From NCBI GenBank assembly GCA_003142185.1, contig PLOR01000075.1, positions 1-48,747 on the forward strand: 48,747 bases of DNA. The letters run 5' to 3'. The translations under genes and the position numbers were made by a program. This document shows, piece after piece, positions 34,187 to 43,024 of this stretch. How positions within the stretch are numbered: position 1 is the first letter of the stretch; the number at the start of each line of letters is the position of its first letter. The notes under the pieces are model-generated. The model was given only the letters and a program-made list of their open reading frames with translations. It did no database searches and was not told the DNA's origin. The stretch is from Bryobacterales bacterium. GTDB lineage: Bacteria; Acidobacteriota; Terriglobia; Bryobacterales; Bryobacteraceae.

Positions 34187-35608
34187 TCACTTCACCGGAA
34201 TGGTCAGAGAACCGACCGCGTTGGTGTTCTGATCGAGGACAACAATGCGGAGCTGCCGCACGGCGTCGGTCGTAGGATGGTCTTGCGCGATGGGGAGACC
34301 CTCCTTCATCACCGTCTTGTACTGCTCCGCGGTTAATTCGGGTCTGAACTCCGAAAAAGCTGGATCGCCGAGCATGGCAGAGCCGCTGCGGTCGGATATA
34401 AGGAGATATAACGCGCCTGTAAACTTGCCGCCCTGCTCGCGCAGCAGGAGATCCGAGGCATCGACGCGGATATCCAGGTGCATGCCCACCGTGTTTCCCT
34501 GCATGGGCGAGAGTTTCGTGCGCAGGCCGATTTCGGTAAGGTCGACGGGACTCTGAAGAACTCCTAACAATACGGCCTTCATCCTCTCCGCGGGTGGCCG
34601 CGAGTCCGGCACCGCGTAGTACCGTTCTCTGGTCTGCAGCTTGACACCCTTGCGCTCGCAAGTGATATGGATGCGGTGCCACTTCTTGTTCCAGTTGTCC
34701 GATCCCGGATCGAAGGAGATCGAATAAGCGTTCACGGCATTCTGGGCGATCTCTTTGATCACGGCCCGAACGTCTTGCCGAAAATAGAAGTGGCCGCCGG
34801 TCAGCAGGGCCATTTGGTCCATGTTGTAATTCACGTCCGGATTGATTTCCCCGCTGAACGCGTAGGGGTCCACCGTGACGTTGTCCCTCGCCAGCGTCAC
34901 TGCCAGGTGTGGCACGTAGAGCGCGCACTCAACCCAATCGCCGTTGCAGTTGGGAAGCATCGGGTCCGGCACGGTGGTGAGTCCGTTGGAAACCCAGATG
35001 ATTTCCCTGCGCCCTGGAAACGCCGCCAGTTGGTTCGCGATATCCTCGAGTGCCTTGAAGGTCTTCTTTACCTGTTCTTCGGCGCCGATGTGGATGGGCC
35101 GGGCGTGGCTGGAGGCTTTCATGACCTTGTCGAATACGCTGGCTACTCCCTGCGGCCATGTCTTATCGTCGGCCGCTGGAGGACCAATGGGATGAATCGG
35201 GATCAGGACGCCCTCCAGGTTGAGCGCATAGAAATAGAGGTTCTCGCCGCTCTCGAGCTGAGGAAGCGATTTGTCCAGGGCTTTCCAGTTATCCAGCCGA
35301 TCTGTGTCCGACAGATTGATCATGTCGAAGAGGATGACCGTGGAGTGCGGCGACACACCGGAGGCGCGATTGGAGAACTCCAGCATCGCGAGCGGAGCAG
35401 CCGGCTCGATCCTGGGCTTGTGGAAAGTGAAAATCGTTTGTGGTTTGTTTTGATCGACGATCTTGAAATCGTCGGCGGTCAGGTCGGTGACCGGCTGGCC
35501 GCTAGCGTCGAGCGCTACCGGATAGAGGTGGACGAGAGGACCCGGCGTGGGAGCTTGTGCCAGAAGCCCGGACGCGGCCAATGCGAGGGTGAAAATGATT
35601 TTTGCCAT
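34187..35608 (-). CDS. VWFA-related acidobacterial domain protein
   Basis: 473 residues with a signal peptide (MAKIIFTLALAASGLLAQ). A VWFA-related domain spans about 25-330: VHLYPVALDASGQPVTDLTA then DDFKIVDQNKPQTIFTFHK, the loop FDMINLSDTDR (D95) in the position of the metal site, FPGRREIIWVSNGL, and YSISFDPGSDN in place of YVLGF. A C-terminal beta-rich region (about 345-473) includes LDIRVDASDLLLREQGG. It follows another VWFA gene after 57 bases on the same strand, so the two may form an operon. Ligand unknown. Confidence 0.85.
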   Translation of the reverse strand: MAKIIFTLALAASGLLAQAPTPGPLVHLYPVALDASGQPVTDLTADDFKIVDQNKPQTIFTFHKPRIEPAAPLAMLEFSNRASGVSPHSTVILFDMINLSDTDRLDNWKALDKSLPQLESGENLYFYALNLEGVLIPIHPIGPPAADDKTWPQGVASVFDKVMKASSHARPIHIGAEEQVKKTFKALEDIANQLAAFPGRREIIWVSNGLTTVPDPMLPNCNGDWVECALYVPHLAVTLARDNVTVDPYAFSGEINPDVNYNMDQMALLTGGHFYFRQDVRAVIKEIAQNAVNAYSISFDPGSDNWNKKWHRIHITCERKGVKLQTRERYYAVPDSRPPAERMKAVLLGVLQSPVDLTEIGLRTKLSPMQGNTVGMHLDIRVDASDLLLREQGGKFTGALYLLISDRSGSAMLGDPAFSEFRPELTAEQYKTVMKEGLPIAQDHPTTDAVRQLRIVVLDQNTNAVGSLTIPVK

Positions 35609-35665
35609 ACGGAAAAACCAAGTCTATCACACCTCATAATCCGAAAAGCGGAACGAGGTGTGCCC

Positions 35666-37834
35666 TTATTGCGCGGCCGCCGCGTAAGCGATATGTTCGG
35701 CGGCGGATTCGCCGCCCTGCATCACCGTGACCTGCAACTCGCAGTTGCCCGGCCGGGTCGCGGCTGCCACGAACATCGGAATGACGCCACTCGCATCCGG
35801 CTCTGGAAGGGCAAGAGTCTTATCCGCAAATACCTGGCCGCCGTTCTTGAATTCCACGCGAATCTTGGGCTTTTCGGGGTTCGATTTGTCCGGATATACC
35901 ACGAAATAGACCCAGCGCTTGGCAGCGGGACCGACCATCGCCTCCACCATGGGAATCACGTGCTTGCCCTTGAAGGTGAGCGGGTCGGCGGCGTCCGCCT
36001 GGGCGCCGGCCGTGTCGAGGTGCTCCACCATTACCAGGCTGCTGATCGCGACGCCTTTGGGCGGCACGGGGATTTCGAAACTCCCGATCTCGGTGGTTGC
36101 CCGGGCGCCTTCGCGATCGACCATGGCGGCGTCCACCGTATAATGGCCCGGCGGCAGATCGAGCGCATGCGTGTAGGTCAACTCGTCCGCCCGCACAGCC
36201 GCCAGGTTGGCATCCGCGATGTAGTAAGGCTGGTCGAGGCTATACTTATCGACGACTTCTCCGTTGGCATCACGGACCAGCGACAGCAAGGAGACCTCAA
36301 ATTTGTGGATCTTGCGGGCCGGGTCGGCGGCGGCGCCCAGCTTCGCGCCGGGCAATTCGAAAGCCAGCGTGGTGCTTGGATTCGTGCCGTCTTTTTGGAA
36401 ATGGTAGGCCGTCACGTGAAAATCGAAAGAGTGCGGCCGGGGCTGGGCGGACAATACTGCCATAGCTGTGGATTCGACCTGCGTCAGCGGGCCCGAGCCT
36501 TTCAGATCCGGCATGGAAAAATAACCGGTGCGGCTCTCCACCTGCAAGTCGCTGCGCGCCAGCTTCACTTCGATCTTCCGCAGGCGCCCGTCGTACTTGA
36601 CCGACGTGGGATGATAGACCACTTCATAGTGCGTGTCCAGACTCTCCACCAACTGTTGAAACGGCTTACGAAAATCGTTGGTGTTGGCAATCAGAAATCC
36701 GCCCGTGCCTTCCGATAGCTCCCGCAGACTGGATTGCGTATCCGAGGTCCGCACGGCGGAGACGGTGTCGTCACCCTGCCGGCTGTTCTGGCGCATGACG
36801 CTGGCGCTGGCGTTCAATTTGCTCTGATTCTGGCTGACTGCTGCCATCTGTCCCACCGCCAGTTTGCCGCTTTGGGCGGTGTCGGCATCCGCGTTCATTT
36901 CCGTGGCGTCGAGCGCATAAAACGTAATGCCATGGCTATTGGCATTATTCATTAGCTTCTGGAACAAGTCCGGGTCCCCTGTGGTAACCAGGCCGGTGGT
37001 CACCAGCAGAACCGTCTTCCTGCCCGGCAGCGAACTGAGCTGGTTAATCAAGGTGGCGATCCTATCGGTCTCGTGCATGCCCGAAATATTGGCGAAATCG
37101 CTGCGTTCGCGAACTTCGTCGCCGCGTACGCGATTCGCCGCGAGGCTGTTGGAAACGTCCGCGCCCACGATCACGTTATTGCTGATCTCGCCCCCGGTGG
37201 TGTCCACCGTCACTGTGGCCGAGTGTGTGGCGGCATTTACCTGGGCATTCACCGTCACGATGTTCGGACTGGCGGTGAGCAGAGCTGCCGTGGCCTTGGA
37301 GAAATCCATCCCTCCTCCCCCGGTGAAGTTGGAGGCGAGTAGTTCCTCGCGGTTCTTGGTGAACTCATGCACCGGGATCAAGGTCTCGTTGATGTTGAAG
37401 ATTCCGATATAACTCTCCGGCGGCAAATTGGTCCTGATGAATTCCTTGACAATTGCGACGGCATGCGGCCGGGTCACCGGATCGATGTTATGGAAAACAA
37501 TGCAGACCGTGTTTACGTCGCGGAGCGGCAGGGACGTCCCGGGCACCTGTTGCTTCGTCTGGCTTTCTTCGCGCCGCTCCTGTTCGCGGCCCGGTACCAG
37601 GCGGAAGCTGAGAAGTTCCTGCCGTACGCCGTCTTCGTAAATCTGCACATCACCCTGCTTGAGATTTTTCACCTGGCGGCCCTTCTTGTCGCGCACCACC
37701 AGATCGAGCGCAACCTCCGTGGTGGTGACCCGAATCGTGGGTCCGGCCGGCGGAGGAGTTGCATCCTGCGCCAGACCGGGAATGAGCGACGCCGCAGCGA
37801 GAAACACGAGAGACGCAACACCGGCCTTTGGCAT
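35666..37834 (-). CDS. VWFA-related acidobacterial domain protein, large
   Basis: 722 residues from ATG 37834; the frame is open to 37990 but that part would overlap the divergent gene, and TACACT sits 6 bases before ATG 37834. Signal peptide (MPKAGVASLVFLAAASLIPG). VWFA-related domain about 28-440 (VALDLVVRDKKGRQVKNLKQ, CIVFHNIDPVTR, LPGRKTVLLVTTGLV, HYEVVYHPTS). The metal-site loop reads FHNID, with no Asp pair, so metal binding is probably lost. An insertion of about 90 residues rich in Asn/Thr/Val interrupts the domain near 190-280. A C-terminal beta-rich half (about 460-722) resembles stacked Ig-like domains. Divergent from the CXXCH-propeller-TPR gene at 37950. Confidence 0.85.
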   Translation of the reverse strand: MPKAGVASLVFLAAASLIPGLAQDATPPPAGPTIRVTTTEVALDLVVRDKKGRQVKNLKQGDVQIYEDGVRQELLSFRLVPGREQERREESQTKQQVPGTSLPLRDVNTVCIVFHNIDPVTRPHAVAIVKEFIRTNLPPESYIGIFNINETLIPVHEFTKNREELLASNFTGGGGMDFSKATAALLTASPNIVTVNAQVNAATHSATVTVDTTGGEISNNVIVGADVSNSLAANRVRGDEVRERSDFANISGMHETDRIATLINQLSSLPGRKTVLLVTTGLVTTGDPDLFQKLMNNANSHGITFYALDATEMNADADTAQSGKLAVGQMAAVSQNQSKLNASASVMRQNSRQGDDTVSAVRTSDTQSSLRELSEGTGGFLIANTNDFRKPFQQLVESLDTHYEVVYHPTSVKYDGRLRKIEVKLARSDLQVESRTGYFSMPDLKGSGPLTQVESTAMAVLSAQPRPHSFDFHVTAYHFQKDGTNPSTTLAFELPGAKLGAAADPARKIHKFEVSLLSLVRDANGEVVDKYSLDQPYYIADANLAAVRADELTYTHALDLPPGHYTVDAAMVDREGARATTEIGSFEIPVPPKGVAISSLVMVEHLDTAGAQADAADPLTFKGKHVIPMVEAMVGPAAKRWVYFVVYPDKSNPEKPKIRVEFKNGGQVFADKTLALPEPDASGVIPMFVAAATRPGNCELQVTVMQGGESAAEHIAYAAAAQ

Positions 37835-37840
37835 ATACTG

Positions 37841-37846
37841 AGTGTA
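37841..37846 (-). promoter_or_regulatory. -10-like element TACACT for the large VWFA gene
   Basis: TACACT on the - strand, ending 6 bases before ATG 37834. Same hexamer and gap as before shc. Predicts a leaderless transcript. Confidence 0.4.
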
Positions 37847-37949
37847 TCTCGATTCGCAGGGGCTCGCCAACGCCTTAAGCCGCTTTGGACGGCTGCGTTT
37901 GGAGGCCGCCGCGGGCCGCTGGCTTGCCCCACGAGAAGGTGGAATTCTA

Positions 37950-40448
37950 ATGGGCATAAGACTGCCGAGGGGCAAAAAATTGCTTCGCACGATTGGACTA
38001 TTTGCCGCTCTGGCTTTCCTGTGGGGAGTCTTCGCCCCGGCGAGCGGCGGAGCGGCTCAAGGCACGCCAAAGGAGACTGCACCGGTCCTCATCGACTTCC
38101 CGGAGCCCGGCTCCATCTTTCCGCCGGATATTACGCCGCCCACGTTTTTGTGGCGTGAAACAACCGGAGGGGCGATCGCGTGGCGGGTTGAGATAGTTTT
38201 CGGCGAGCGCGGACCGCGCGTCAAGGAGAAGTCGGCCGGCGAGAAGCCGCACGTGGGAGAGATCGACACCACGCTGGTGGGCTACGTGCCTCCCACGCTG
38301 ACAGCGGAACAGGAAGCTCAGCACACCTGGAAACCGGATGCGGAGATGTGGGAGAAGATCAAGAAGCGCTCCCAGAAGCAGCCGGCAACCCTGCTGATCA
38401 CGGGGTTCCAGGATGAACGTCTGAAGCAGCCGGTTTCGAGCGGGCAGGCGAGCTTCACGACTTCCATGGATCCGGTGGGCGCTCCCATCTTCTATCGCGA
38501 CGTGCCGTTGATTCCGCCCGATCCCTCGGAGCGTGAGCGCGGCGTCATCCACCCGCTGTCGGATTCGGTGCTGCCGAAGATCAAGTGGCGGATCCGCTAT
38601 GTAAACCAGCCTGCCAGTAAGACGGTGATGGAGGGCCTGCCCACCTGCGCCAACTGCCATTCCATCTCGCGCGATGGAAAGACGCTGGGCATCGACGTGG
38701 ACGGGCCGCAGAACGATAAGGGGCTTTACGCCCTGATCCCAATCGAAAAATTCAGCTCCATCGCCAACAAGTACGTGATCCGGTGGAGCGCCTATACCGA
38801 AACGGGATCGCCCAAGCGGTTCGGCTTTATGTCGCAGGTTTCTCCGAACGGGCAGTACGTAGTCACTTCGATCGAAGTGCCCGGCACCCGCGGGCAGCGC
38901 GTCACCGACCGGATCTACCAAGGCCTGTATGACTTTTGGGGCTTCGGCCAAGTGTTCTATCCGACCCGCGGCGTACTGGCCTGGTACAGCAAGGCGACCG
39001 AGAAACTGCAGCAGCTGCCGGGCGCCAACGATCCCAACTTTGTGCAAACCTGCGCTTTTTGGAGCCCGGACCAAAGCTTCATCGTATTCTGCCGCGCCAA
39101 AGCGCGTGACCCGTATCCGCCCGGCCAACCGGCCTCGCGATTTGCCAACGATCCCAACGAAACCCAGATCCAATACGACCTGTATCGCATCCCGTTTAAT
39201 GACGGCAAGGGCGGCCAGGCGGAAAGAATCGTGGGCGCTTCGGAAAACGGGATGAGCAACAATTTCCCGAAAGTTTCGCCCGACGGCAAGTGGATCGTCT
39301 TCGTGCAAAACAAGAGCGGACTGCTGATGCGGCCGGACAGCAAGCTCTACATCGTTCCTTCGACCGGCGGGGAAGCGCGGCCGCTGCGCAGCAATCTGAA
39401 AACCATGAACTCCTGGCACAGCTTCTCGCCGAACGGGCGCTGGTTGGTGTTTTCATCCAAGACGCCGTCGTTCTACACGCGGCTGTATCTGACGCACATC
39501 GACGAAGACGGGAACAGCAGCCCGGCGATTCCGATCGATAACTCCACGGCCGCCAACCGTGCGGTGAATATTCCCGAGTTCATGAATGTGGGGCCGGACG
39601 GTCTGGAGCGGATCGATACACCCGCCACGGATTTCTACAAGGAGTTCAACGTCGCGGCGGACCTGTCGGAGAAGCATCGGTTCGCCGAGGCCGTGCCGGT
39701 TTGGAAGAAAGCGGTGGAGCTCAATCCCGAGGATGCGCGGGCGCACAACAACCTGGGGGCCGCACTGGCGGAGACCGAAAAGCCCGAGGAGGCGCTGGCG
39801 GAGTACCGGAGATCGCTGGAACTGAATGACCAGAGCTCCCAAGCGCACAACAATCTCGGCAGCATTCTGGCTCAGCAGGGCAAGCTCGACGAAGCTCTGA
39901 CGCAGTTTGAACGGGCGGTGGAGTTGAATCCCGATAACGGCCGCGCGCACAGCAACCTGGGCAGCGCTCTGTCGGAGAAAGGGCAGACCGAGGAAGCGCT
40001 CGAGCATCTGCAGAAAGGCGTGGCGCTGGAACCTAAATTTGCCGATGGGCAGAACAACCTGGGGGCCGCGCTGGCTCGGGCCGGAGAGCTGGATGAAGCC
40101 GTCCTGCACATGACGAAAGCGGTGGAACTGGCGCCGCAGTCGGTCGAATATCGATACAACTTCGGGCGCGTGCTGGCCGCCAAGAGCCGCTTCGCGGATG
40201 CCGCCGCCCAGTTCGAGCAGGCGGCCAATCTGTCGGGGATGAAGGAGCCGGCGATCCTGGATATGCTGGCAGCCATGTATGCCGAGACGGGCCGCTACCA
40301 GGAGGCGATCGTCACCGCGCGCAAGGCCCTTGACGCGGCCAACCAACAGCGGAACGCCGAACTGGCGGCGTCGCTGAAGTCCAGCCTGGAGCATTACGAA
40401 GCTCTGGCGCGGGGCGAAAGCGGTGGTTCAGCCGGGCCGAAGCAGTAA
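37950..40448 (+). CDS. CXXCH haem-c / TolB-like propeller / TPR protein, copy 2
   Basis: 832 residues from ATG 37950 with an AAGGTGG site; an earlier GTG (37842) would add an unlikely 36-residue leader. Signal sequence about 11-33. Order as in the paralogue at 27051: Ig-like region (DFPEPGSIFPPDITPPTFLW), haem-c motif CANCH at 233-237, propeller repeats (VSPNGQYVVTSI, WSPDQSFIVFCRA, VSPDGKWIVFVQ, FSPNGRWLVFSSK), then TPRs from about 575 with classic consensus (HNNLGAALAETEKPEEALAE, AHNNLGSILAQQGKLDEALT, HSNLGSALSEKGQTEEALEH). The TPR half is closer to consensus than in copy 1. Converges with a TPR type A gene (11 bases between stops). Role unknown; retention of both Cys and the His in both copies argues for real haem binding. 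Confidence 0.88.
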   Translation: MGIRLPRGKKLLRTIGLFAALAFLWGVFAPASGGAAQGTPKETAPVLIDFPEPGSIFPPDITPPTFLWRETTGGAIAWRVEIVFGERGPRVKEKSAGEKPHVGEIDTTLVGYVPPTLTAEQEAQHTWKPDAEMWEKIKKRSQKQPATLLITGFQDERLKQPVSSGQASFTTSMDPVGAPIFYRDVPLIPPDPSERERGVIHPLSDSVLPKIKWRIRYVNQPASKTVMEGLPTCANCHSISRDGKTLGIDVDGPQNDKGLYALIPIEKFSSIANKYVIRWSAYTETGSPKRFGFMSQVSPNGQYVVTSIEVPGTRGQRVTDRIYQGLYDFWGFGQVFYPTRGVLAWYSKATEKLQQLPGANDPNFVQTCAFWSPDQSFIVFCRAKARDPYPPGQPASRFANDPNETQIQYDLYRIPFNDGKGGQAERIVGASENGMSNNFPKVSPDGKWIVFVQNKSGLLMRPDSKLYIVPSTGGEARPLRSNLKTMNSWHSFSPNGRWLVFSSKTPSFYTRLYLTHIDEDGNSSPAIPIDNSTAANRAVNIPEFMNVGPDGLERIDTPATDFYKEFNVAADLSEKHRFAEAVPVWKKAVELNPEDARAHNNLGAALAETEKPEEALAEYRRSLELNDQSSQAHNNLGSILAQQGKLDEALTQFERAVELNPDNGRAHSNLGSALSEKGQTEEALEHLQKGVALEPKFADGQNNLGAALARAGELDEAVLHMTKAVELAPQSVEYRYNFGRVLAAKSRFADAAAQFEQAANLSGMKEPAILDMLAAMYAETGRYQEAIVTARKALDAANQQRNAELAASLKSSLEHYEALARGESGGSAGPKQ

Positions 40449-40459
40449 CTGCGCCACGC

Positions 40460-41542
40460 TTACTGTTTCTGCTGTTCCGCCGTGAGGCGGTCGAAGATGG
40501 CGCGCTCTTTCTCGCCCTCCTCCTGCCGGCTCAGGCGGAAATAAAGAGCGGCCAACTCGACATGCGGCTGGGCCCAGGTGGGGTCGGCGCGCACGACCTT
40601 TTCGAAGTCCTGCATGGCAGCTTCCACTTGTCCCTCAGTGCGCTCCAGGCGCGCCCATTCGTAGCGCGCGACGTTGGAGTCGGGTTTGAGTTGCAAGGCG
40701 CGCTGCAAATGCTGGCGGGCTCCCTCCAGATCGCGGCTGGTGTGCAGAACGGCGCCCAATCCAAGCTGCGCGTCAAAGTCCTGGGGGTCGGCCTCCACCG
40801 CCTTTCGCAGCGCGGCAGCGGCGCCCTCGGTATCTCCCAAGTAGTCCAGCACGCTGCCTTGCAAGGTATCCACGCCGGGTAGTCGCGGATCCAGACGCGC
40901 CGCCGCGGCGGCATAATCGCGGGCGCGCTCGAACTCATTCATCTTGAGGGCGGTCTGGCCGGCCAGCAGGTAAGCCTCGGGACGGTTGCCTTGGCGGGCC
41001 ACGCGGTCGACGCGGTCCAGACCTTCGCGCCGGTGGCCTGCCCGGATCAGCGCCGACCCCAGCAGCCACGCCACTGCCAGATCGTCGGGGTGCGCGGCTT
41101 CCACGGGCTTGAGGACGGCAATCGCCTTTTCATTCTGGCCGAGGCCGGTGTAGCATTCGGCCAGCAGCGTGGCGACGCGCGCGTCGTCCGGTTGCGCCGC
41201 CCGCAGCGTATCGAGTTGCTGCGCCGCATCGCGCCACGCGCCTTTCTTGTAGTACGCCAGCGCCAGGTTGAGCCGGAGACCCGGATTGTCTTTCTTCGCG
41301 AGCACCGCGCGGTATTGTTCGATGGCTTCGTCGTAGCGGTTCAATTTTGCCAGCGCCGCTCCCAGATTGGCGCGCACTTCGAGGGCGTCCGGATAACGCT
41401 GGAGGAGTTCCTGATATTCGCGGACCGCCAGCGCATCGTCCCCGCGCTGCTGCGCCGCGACAGCGTCGTGGAAGAGTTGTCCGGGATTTGAGGATTGTGC
41501 GCAAGCCGCGCCGGCGGCGATGAGCAATGCCACGATGCGCAT
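40460..41542 (-). CDS. Secreted TPR protein, type A
   Basis: 360 residues from ATG 41542 (MRIVALLIAAGAACAQ, a clean signal peptide); the frame is open to 41659 but would overlap the divergent gene. TPR units throughout (LAVREYQELLQRYPDALEVR, EAIEQYRAVLAKKDNPGLRL, ALAYYKKGAWRDAAQQLDTL). The C-terminal block PTWAQPHVELAALYFRLSR..EGEKERA matches the type A ends of the genes at 13923 and 22907. Divergent from a TPR type B gene, 44 bases between starts. This is the same A+B pair as in the CRTAC1 operon but without a CRTAC1 gene beside it. Confidence 0.87.
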   Translation of the reverse strand: MRIVALLIAAGAACAQSSNPGQLFHDAVAAQQRGDDALAVREYQELLQRYPDALEVRANLGAALAKLNRYDEAIEQYRAVLAKKDNPGLRLNLALAYYKKGAWRDAAQQLDTLRAAQPDDARVATLLAECYTGLGQNEKAIAVLKPVEAAHPDDLAVAWLLGSALIRAGHRREGLDRVDRVARQGNRPEAYLLAGQTALKMNEFERARDYAAAAARLDPRLPGVDTLQGSVLDYLGDTEGAAAALRKAVEADPQDFDAQLGLGAVLHTSRDLEGARQHLQRALQLKPDSNVARYEWARLERTEGQVEAAMQDFEKVVRADPTWAQPHVELAALYFRLSRQEEGEKERAIFDRLTAEQQKQ

Positions 41543-41549
41543 CGATTCC

Positions 41550-41555
41550 AGGATA
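41550..41555 (-). promoter_or_regulatory. -10-like element TATCCT
   Basis: TATCCT on the - strand ending 7 bases before ATG 41542, no ribosome binding site. Predicts a leaderless transcript; the divergent gene at 41587 instead has a GGGGAG site. Confidence 0.38.
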
Positions 41556-41586
41556 GCGGACTCTGAGTTATCGTAGGGGAGAGAAC

Positions 41587-42747
41587 ATGCGGAGTCGATC
41601 ATTTGTGGGGCGGGCTGTTCGCGCGCTCCTGCTTTTCGCAACGGCTTGGCTGCACGCACAAACGTCCACCAAAGAGCAATTCGAGGATTTGTCGGGCCGG
41701 GCGCAGGCTGCCCTGGATAGCCATCCCGAGGACGCTATCCAATTGTACAAACAGGCGCTGGCGATCCGTCCGGACTGGCCGGAGGGCTGGCTCTACATGG
41801 GAGGCGCTCTCTATCAGAAGGGCAGCTATGCCGAGGCCACCGACGCTCTGCGGAAGGGCATCGGGTTGGCGCCGTTTTTTGCGAACGGGTGGGCACTGCT
41901 CGGCCTCAGCGAGTCCCAACTCGACGATCCCGAGCAGGCGTTGGCCGATATCCGCAAAGGCGAGGAACTGGGTCTCGGCGGCAATGTCCCGTTTGAAACC
42001 GCCGTGCGCGTGCGCGCCGCGCTGCTTCTGATCCGGTCCTCGGCCTTCGATGAAGCTCTCGCGCAGTTGCAGCCGCTTACCAAGTACCATGACAATCCTC
42101 CTCCGGTGGAGGAAGCCATGGGACTCTGCGCGCTGGCCAGCCCGGACGACATGGAGCGGATTACGCCGCAGCGGCGCGCGGTAGTGGATCTGGCGGGGAA
42201 GGCCGCATGGGCTTTGGCCAGCCAGCATCGCGACGTGGCGGCGGCCAGCTACCGTCAATTGCTGGAGCAGTATCCCAACGAGCCCGGCGTGCACTACGCC
42301 GATGGCCTCTACCTGATGGAAACCGATGTAACGGCGGCACTGGCTGAATTCCAAAAAGAAGTGCAAAACAACCCGAAGCACTGGCCAGCGCTGCTGGTGA
42401 TCGCGTCCATTCAGATCCGCCAGGGCGCGCCGGAGCAGGCCATCGAGTCTTTGCACGCAGCCATGAAGGCCGTGCCCACCAAGTACCGCTGGCTCTGCCA
42501 CATGAATTTGGGGCGCGCCAATCTGGACGCGGACAAGGTGACCGCCGCTATTTCCGAACTGGAGGATGCGATCCGGCAGAAGCCCTCCAGCTCTACTGCG
42601 CACTTCTTCCTGGCGGAAGCCTACCGCCAGGCGGGGCGCAAGGCGGACGCCGAAAGAGAAAAGGCGGAATTCGAAAAGACGAAGGTCGAGCAGGATCCTC
42701 TCGGCGTGCCGGCCCTGCATCCGTTCGGGATTTGGGAGAAGAACTGA
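41587..42747 (+). CDS. Secreted TPR protein, type B
   Basis: 386 residues, ATG with GGGGAGAG just upstream. Signal peptide about 1-24 (ending TAWLHAQ). TPR units DAIQLYKQALAIRPDWPEGW, EATDALRKGIGLAPFFANGW, QALADIRKGEELGLGGN; a divergent middle; then AASYRQLLEQYPNEPGVHYA, AALAEFQKEVQNNPKHWPAL, QAIESLHAAMKAVPTKYRWL. Parallel in order and spacing to the type B gene at 24031-25182. C-terminal tail of about 45 residues is charged and ends in HPFGIWEKN. Likely an exported scaffold. A long hairpin repeat follows 35 bases downstream. Confidence 0.87.
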   Translation: MRSRSFVGRAVRALLLFATAWLHAQTSTKEQFEDLSGRAQAALDSHPEDAIQLYKQALAIRPDWPEGWLYMGGALYQKGSYAEATDALRKGIGLAPFFANGWALLGLSESQLDDPEQALADIRKGEELGLGGNVPFETAVRVRAALLLIRSSAFDEALAQLQPLTKYHDNPPPVEEAMGLCALASPDDMERITPQRRAVVDLAGKAAWALASQHRDVAAASYRQLLEQYPNEPGVHYADGLYLMETDVTAALAEFQKEVQNNPKHWPALLVIASIQIRQGAPEQAIESLHAAMKAVPTKYRWLCHMNLGRANLDADKVTAAISELEDAIRQKPSSSTAHFFLAEAYRQAGRKADAEREKAEFEKTKVEQDPLGVPALHPFGIWEKN

Positions 42748-42781
42748 CACTATGACGCACGGCTTCTCTCTTTCAGGAGGG

Positions 42782-42916
42782 TTTGTATCAGGGCACGGCT
42801 TTAGCCGTGACGAAGGATGCGAGAAAGGTTTGGGCTTCAGCCCCTGCGGGCGCAGTGGCTAAAGCCTTTGGCTACCGATGTGGTGCGGCACGGCCGAAGC
42901 CGTGCCCTGATACAAA
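42782..42916. repeat. 28-bp inverted repeat with internal structure
   Basis: Arms 42782-42809 and 42889-42916 pair at 26 of 28 positions (outer TTTGTATCAGGG / CCCTGATACAAA, inner GGCACGGCTT). The 79-base spacer has further self-complementarity around GGCTTCAGCCC and GGCTAAAGCC. It fills about half of the gap 42748-43024, which holds no gene. Confidence 0.8.
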
Positions 42917-43024
42917 GCCAGCCGCGGAGTTCCCCCTTCCATGTCTCACACCCGGTGCCGGCCAGAGGCCGCCACACGGCCAACTTGAAACTCCGCTCCG
43001 ATTGGTCCATGATGGACACGGGTT

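Noticed and set aside
34667-36718. 683-codon + strand frame across two VWFA genes
   Set aside because: Crosses two real genes and their gap on the other strand with no recognisable domain.
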